Below, one piece after another: positions 60,882 through 64,000 of a DNA stretch of 64,000 bases. The stretch spans positions 50,989 to 114,988 of the forward strand of contig CALGAN010000055.1 in the NCBI GenBank assembly GCA_937951875.1. Direction: 5' to 3'. Source of the stretch: an uncultured Alkalilimnicola sp. Its GTDB lineage: Bacteria > Pseudomonadota > Gammaproteobacteria > Nitrococcales > AK92. Below the pieces are notes generated by a model. The model did not search any database and had not been told where the DNA came from. It saw only the letters and a list, made by a program, of their open reading frames with translations. How positions within the stretch are numbered: position 1 is the first letter of the stretch; every line of letters starts with the position of its first letter. Both the position numbers and the translations under genes were made by a program.

Positions 60882-61604
60882 ATGGACCCGATCTCACCAC
60901 AACTCGCTCTGGACATCGGGCTGGACTCCGGTGCCAGCTTCGCCAGCTACTTCGTCGGCGCCAACGCCGAGGTGGTGGACGCGGTGCGGGCGCTGGCGGA
61001 GGGGCGCGGTGAGTCGCTGCTGTATCTGTACGGCGCCAGCGGCCTAGGCAAGAGCCATCTGCTGCAGGCCGCCTGCCGCCTGGCCGCGGAGCACGGCCTG
61101 CTGGTCGCCTACGTGCCGATGCGGGAGGCGGTGAGCTGGTCGCCGCAGATGCTCGACGGCTTGGAGAACATGGGGCTGGTGGCGATCGACGATCTGCAGG
61201 CGATCGCCGGCTCGGCCGAGTGGCAGGAGGCGCTGTTCCACCTGTTCAACCGCCTGCGCGAGGCCGGCGGGCGGCTGCTGCTAGGCGCCGAGCGGCGGCC
61301 GGCGGAGCTGGGGCTGGCGCTGCCCGATCTGGTGTCACGGCTGCAGTGGGGGCTGGTGTTGCGGCTGCAGGACCATGACGACGCCCAGAAGCTCGCCGGG
61401 CTGCGTTTCCGCGCCCGCCTGCGTGGCCTGGAGCTGCCCGAGGACACCGCTCAGTATCTGCTGGCGCATTACCCGCGCGAGCTCAACGCGCTGTTCCAGT
61501 TGCTGGAGCGGCTCGACGCCGCCTCGCTGATGGCGCAACGGCGGCTCACCATTCCCTTCGTCAAGCAGGTGCTGGCGGCCGAGCAGCCGGAGCAGGCCGG
61601 CTAG
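60882..61604 (+). CDS. hda: DnaA regulatory inactivator Hda
   Basis: 240 residues, DnaA-like AAA+ domain. N-terminal QLALDIGL is the sliding-clamp-binding motif; Walker A is GASGLGKSH and the Walker B-like sequence is LVAIDDLQ. With the clamp it stimulates ATP hydrolysis by DnaA and limits re-initiation. No DNA-binding domain IV follows, as expected. ATG 60882, 51 bases after the phosphatidyltransferase gene. Confidence 0.94.
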   Translation: MDPISPQLALDIGLDSGASFASYFVGANAEVVDAVRALAEGRGESLLYLYGASGLGKSHLLQAACRLAAEHGLLVAYVPMREAVSWSPQMLDGLENMGLVAIDDLQAIAGSAEWQEALFHLFNRLREAGGRLLLGAERRPAELGLALPDLVSRLQWGLVLRLQDHDDAQKLAGLRFRARLRGLELPEDTAQYLLAHYPRELNALFQLLERLDAASLMAQRRLTIPFVKQVLAAEQPEQAG

Positions 61605-61617
61605 CGTCGGCCGCCGT

Positions 61618-61989
61618 TCAGCCGTCGTCTTCGGTCGTCTTGGCCGGCGCGCCGCTCAGGCGCACGTAGGCGATCGCCAGCGCGAAATAGCCCAGGCTCA
61701 GCGCGATCTCGGCCGCGCCCAGCCAGCGTTGCAGGCCCGGACCGACGCAGGCGGCGACGCCGTGGGCGAAGTACAGCAGGATCAGCAGCGTGGTCCAGGC
61801 GAAGGTGTAGCGCCGGCCGTGCAACAGGCCGCGCAGCGCCAGCGACCAAGGCAGCAGGAACACCAGCAGGCTGAGCGAGATCAAGGCGCGCGGCGGCGGC
61901 GCCAGCCAGGTCAGCCAGGCCAGCAGCAGCGCGCCCAGCGCCAGGTAGCAGGTCAGCGCCAGGCGGCGGACGAGGATTGTCTTGCTCAT
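61618..61989 (-). CDS. DUF2069 membrane protein
   Basis: 123 residues with four predicted helices; the pattern (LALTCYLALGALLLAWLTWLAPP, ALISLSLLVFLLPWSLALRGLLHGRRYTFAW) matches DUF2069. The start ATG 61989 overlaps the wrbA stop as ATGA. Function unknown; the wrbA-DUF2069-hda neighbourhood is common in gammaproteobacteria. Confidence 0.88.
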   Translation of the reverse strand: MSKTILVRRLALTCYLALGALLLAWLTWLAPPPRALISLSLLVFLLPWSLALRGLLHGRRYTFAWTTLLILLYFAHGVAACVGPGLQRWLGAAEIALSLGYFALAIAYVRLSGAPAKTTEDDG

Positions 61990-62591
61990 GGACGTCGGGC
62001 CGCCTTGAGCGCGCGGGCGATCTCGGCGACCCGCCGGCCCAGGGCCAAGCACAGCGCCTTTTCCTCGTCGCTGATGGCGCGGTCGTTCTGCGCGCCGGCC
62101 CAATGGGTGGCGCCGTACGGGCTGCCGCCGCTGGCGGTGCTGTGCAGGGACGGTTCGGTGTAGGGCAGACCGACCAGCACCATGCCATGGTGCAGCAGCG
62201 GCAGCAGCATGGATATCAAAGTGGTCTCCTGGCCGCCGTGCAGCGTGCCAGTGGAGGTGAACGCCGCCGCCGGCTTGCCGGCCAGGCTGCCCTTGAGCCA
62301 CAGCGGCGAGGTGCCGTCGAGGAAATAGCGCAGCGGTGCGGCCATGTTGCCGAAGCGGGTGGGGCTGCCCAACAGCAGGCCGTCGCAGCTCTCTAGGTCT
62401 TCCAGCGTGGCGTAAGGCGGGCCCTGGTCCGGCACGGCCGGCGCCACCGCCTCGGCCACGGTCGATACCGGCGGTACGGTGCGGATGCGGGCCGTGGCGC
62501 CGTCCACTTCTTCGACGCCGCGTGCGATCAAGTTGGCCATGCGCGCGGTGCTGCCGAAGCGGCTGTAGTAGAGCACCAGGATCTCGGTCAT
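61986..62591 (-). CDS. wrbA: NAD(P)H:quinone oxidoreductase WrbA
   Basis: 201 residues, flavodoxin-like. The FMN phosphate loop YSRFGSTARMA, GSPTRFGNMAAPLRYFLDGT and FTSTGTLHGGQETTL match WrbA. It reduces quinones by two electrons and protects against redox stress. The start ATG 62591 overlaps the arsC stop as TCAT on the plus strand, so arsC, wrbA and the DUF2069 gene form a coupled operon. Confidence 0.94.
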   Translation of the reverse strand: MTEILVLYYSRFGSTARMANLIARGVEEVDGATARIRTVPPVSTVAEAVAPAVPDQGPPYATLEDLESCDGLLLGSPTRFGNMAAPLRYFLDGTSPLWLKGSLAGKPAAAFTSTGTLHGGQETTLISMLLPLLHHGMVLVGLPYTEPSLHSTASGGSPYGATHWAGAQNDRAISDEEKALCLALGRRVAEIARALKAARRP

Positions 62592-62941
62592 CGCTCCAGC
62601 AGCTCCAGCACGCGCTCCGGCGGCCGGCCGATGACGGCGCGGTCGCCGGCCACCGCGATCGGTCGCTGCAGCAGCTTCGGATTGTCCAGCAGCGCCTGGA
62701 TCAGCTGCTCGCGGCTCAGCTCGGCGCGCGCCAGGCCCAGCGCAGCGTATTCCGGTTCGTTGCTGCGCATGAGTTCGCGCGGCTCCGCCCCCAATTTAGC
62801 GAGCAGATCGTCGATTTCCTCCCGCCGCGGCGGGGTCTTGAGGTATTCGATCACCACCGGCTCCACGCCGCGCTCGCGCAGCAGCTGCAACGCCTGGCGG
62901 GATTTCGAGCATCTGGGGTTGTGGTAGAGACGGATTTCCAT
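62588..62941 (-). CDS. arsC: Arsenate reductase, glutaredoxin-type ArsC
   Basis: 117 residues of the ArsC/YffB-like thioredoxin fold. HNPRCSKSRQALQLL contains the catalytic Cys11, and SNEPEYAALGL and RPIAVAGDRAVIGRPPE are typical of ArsC. It reduces arsenate with glutathione and glutaredoxin. No other arsenic genes are near, as is common for the wrbA-linked copy. ATG 62941. Confidence 0.92.
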   Translation of the reverse strand: MEIRLYHNPRCSKSRQALQLLRERGVEPVVIEYLKTPPRREEIDDLLAKLGAEPRELMRSNEPEYAALGLARAELSREQLIQALLDNPKLLQRPIAVAGDRAVIGRPPERVLELLER

Positions 62942-63091
62942 GGTTCGGTGGCCTGTGTTGCGGCGCGCTGTCCCGCGCCCACCCATGACGACGGCGCGGG
63001 CGGCCGTCGCCGCTTCGCGGCCCGACAAGGCTAGAGCGATGGTAGGCATGGGATCAAGCCTCGCCGCGGCCGTGGCCGCCGGGACGCGCGG

Positions 63092-64000
63092 ATGGCAGTG
63101 ATCGGGATTTGGCGCGCGCGGCTGCGCACGGCCCGGGACTTCGCGCTCTATGTCTGGGAGCGCTTCAACGCCGACAACTGCCTCGGTCACGCGGCGACCC
63201 TGTCGTACACGGCGCTGTTGTCGATCGTGCCGCTGATGACGGTGGCGTTCGCGGTGATCGCTGCTTTTCCGGTGTTCGAGCCGATCGACGATCGCATCCG
63301 CAGCTTCCTGTTCGCCAACCTGGTGCCGGCCTCGGGCGAGGTGGTGCAGCGCTACCTGGAGGGGTTCGCCGACAAGGCCGCCGGGCTGACCGCGTTCGGT
63401 ATCGTCGGCCTGCTGGTGTCGGCGCTGCTGATGATGGCGGCGGTGGACAACGCCCTCAACCAGATCTGGCACGTGCCGCAGAGCCGCAGCCTGCTGCAGG
63501 GGTTCATGATCTACTGGACGCTGCTCACGCTCGGACCGCTGCTGATCGGCGCCAGCCTGGGCGTGACCTCCTACGTCGAGTCGATGGCGGCGCTGAGCCG
63601 GTTCGGGTTGCCGGTCTCGCGGCCGATGCTGCTGGGGCTGGTGCCGCCGCTGGTCGAGTTCCTGGCACTCCTGTTCATGTACGCGGCCGTGCCCAACCGC
63701 CGGGTGCCGCTCGCCCACGCCGCGGCGGGAGCGCTGGCGGTGGCGGTGCTGTTCGAGCTCGCCAAGAAGGGCTTCGCCTGGTATGTGACCTCTTTCCCCA
63801 CGTATCAAGCCATCTACGGCGCGCTGTCGGTGCTGCCCGTGTTCCTGCTCTGGTTGTATCTTTGCTGGATCATGGTGCTGCTGGGGGCCGAGTTCACCGC
63901 GGCGCTGAGCGGGTTCGGGGTGGGGCAGGCCGGGGCGGCGGCCGACCCGCGACTGCGCCTGGTGCTGGCGGTGCGGCTGCTGGGGCATTTGTGGCAGGGG
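63092..64000 (+). CDS. YihY/virulence factor BrkB family inner-membrane protein (truncated by window)
   Basis: At least 303 residues from ATG 63092 with no stop before the right edge. About six membrane helices. NCLGHAATLSYTALLSIVPLMTVAFAVI is the family signature, and KKGFAWYVTSFPTYQAIYGALSVLPVFLLWLYLCWIMVLLGAEFTAAL is strongly conserved. Members were once called ribonuclease BN but are membrane proteins of unclear role. The basic cytoplasmic start is short. The large open frame on the other strand is a shadow. Confidence 0.92.
   Translation, partial: MAVIGIWRARLRTARDFALYVWERFNADNCLGHAATLSYTALLSIVPLMTVAFAVIAAFPVFEPIDDRIRSFLFANLVPASGEVVQRYLEGFADKAAGLTAFGIVGLLVSALLMMAAVDNALNQIWHVPQSRSLLQGFMIYWTLLTLGPLLIGASLGVTSYVESMAALSRFGLPVSRPMLLGLVPPLVEFLALLFMYAAVPNRRVPLAHAAAGALAVAVLFELAKKGFAWYVTSFPTYQAIYGALSVLPVFLLWLYLCWIMVLLGAEFTAALSGFGVGQAGAAADPRLRLVLAVRLLGHLWQG

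Overview
The window is a 64 kb stretch of a GC-rich (roughly two thirds G+C) bacterial chromosome, densely packed with housekeeping genes. I see no phage, insertion sequence, CRISPR array, rRNA or tRNA. The gene content points to a gammaproteobacterium: Hda, MtgA, TrxC, Rnk, YhhQ, WrbA, a DUF2069 protein, the purM-purN-DUF3108 order, and the long (~480 residue) GAPDH. A Chromatiales/Ectothiorhodospiraceae- or Xanthomonadales-like lineage fits, but I cannot name a genus from the sequence alone.

Layout. 1-8.2 kb: a zinc alcohol dehydrogenase, small membrane and secreted proteins, a class II aldolase-like protein, long GAPDH with a strong terminator, bacteriohemerythrin, an EF-hand protein, an MBL-fold hydrolase, and the queuosine-precursor transporter YhhQ. 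8.7-20.3 kb: a cellulose synthesis operon (bcsD, a BcsR/BcsP-like gene, bcsQ, a fused bcsA-bcsB, bcsZ, bcsC and a small TPR gene). 20.4-27.5 kb: a phospholipase D-like protein, Rnk, an acidic small protein, IlvD, a NodI/NodJ-like ABC exporter and a Crp-family regulator. 27.6-41 kb: a 1340-residue soluble-adenylyl-cyclase-like protein, an EF-hand Ser/Gly-rich protein, MetH, a MASE1-PAS-GGDEF-EAL protein, a small membrane protein, and an amidoligase paired with a class I glutamine amidotransferase. 41.3-46.7 kb: two tiny lipoproteins, a structured non-coding stretch ending in two terminators, MetY behind a palindromic leader, a DUF5666 lipoprotein, a GDT1-family transporter and UppP. 46.8-52.9 kb: a CsoR-like repressor with a CopZ-like chaperone, a nucleoside phosphorylase/PRPP synthetase operon, a degenerate HMA protein, DUF411, PRC-barrel, M48 protease and PilZ proteins. 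52.9-64 kb: PAP2 phosphatase, TrxC, MtgA, a hydrolase-like protein, Mrp/ApbC, Dcd, DUF3108, PurN, PurM, a CDP-alcohol phosphatidyltransferase, Hda, DUF2069, WrbA, ArsC and a YihY-family protein that runs off the window.

How parts work together. The diguanylate cyclase/phosphodiesterase, the PilZ domain in BcsA and a free PilZ protein suggest c-di-GMP control of cellulose. The cyclase-like protein lies tail to tail with a Crp-family regulator, so a local cAMP link is possible. Four Crp/Fnr-type palindromes (TTGAC-N4-GTCAA-like) lie upstream of hemerythrin, a DUF3149-like protein, the copper operon and the phosphorylase/PRPP synthetase operon, which suggests a low-oxygen or redox-responsive regulon. 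The least explained items are three intergenic structured nucleic acid elements (6128-6212, about 41783-41966, 22640-22733), the metY leader, and the amidoligase/amidotransferase pair.
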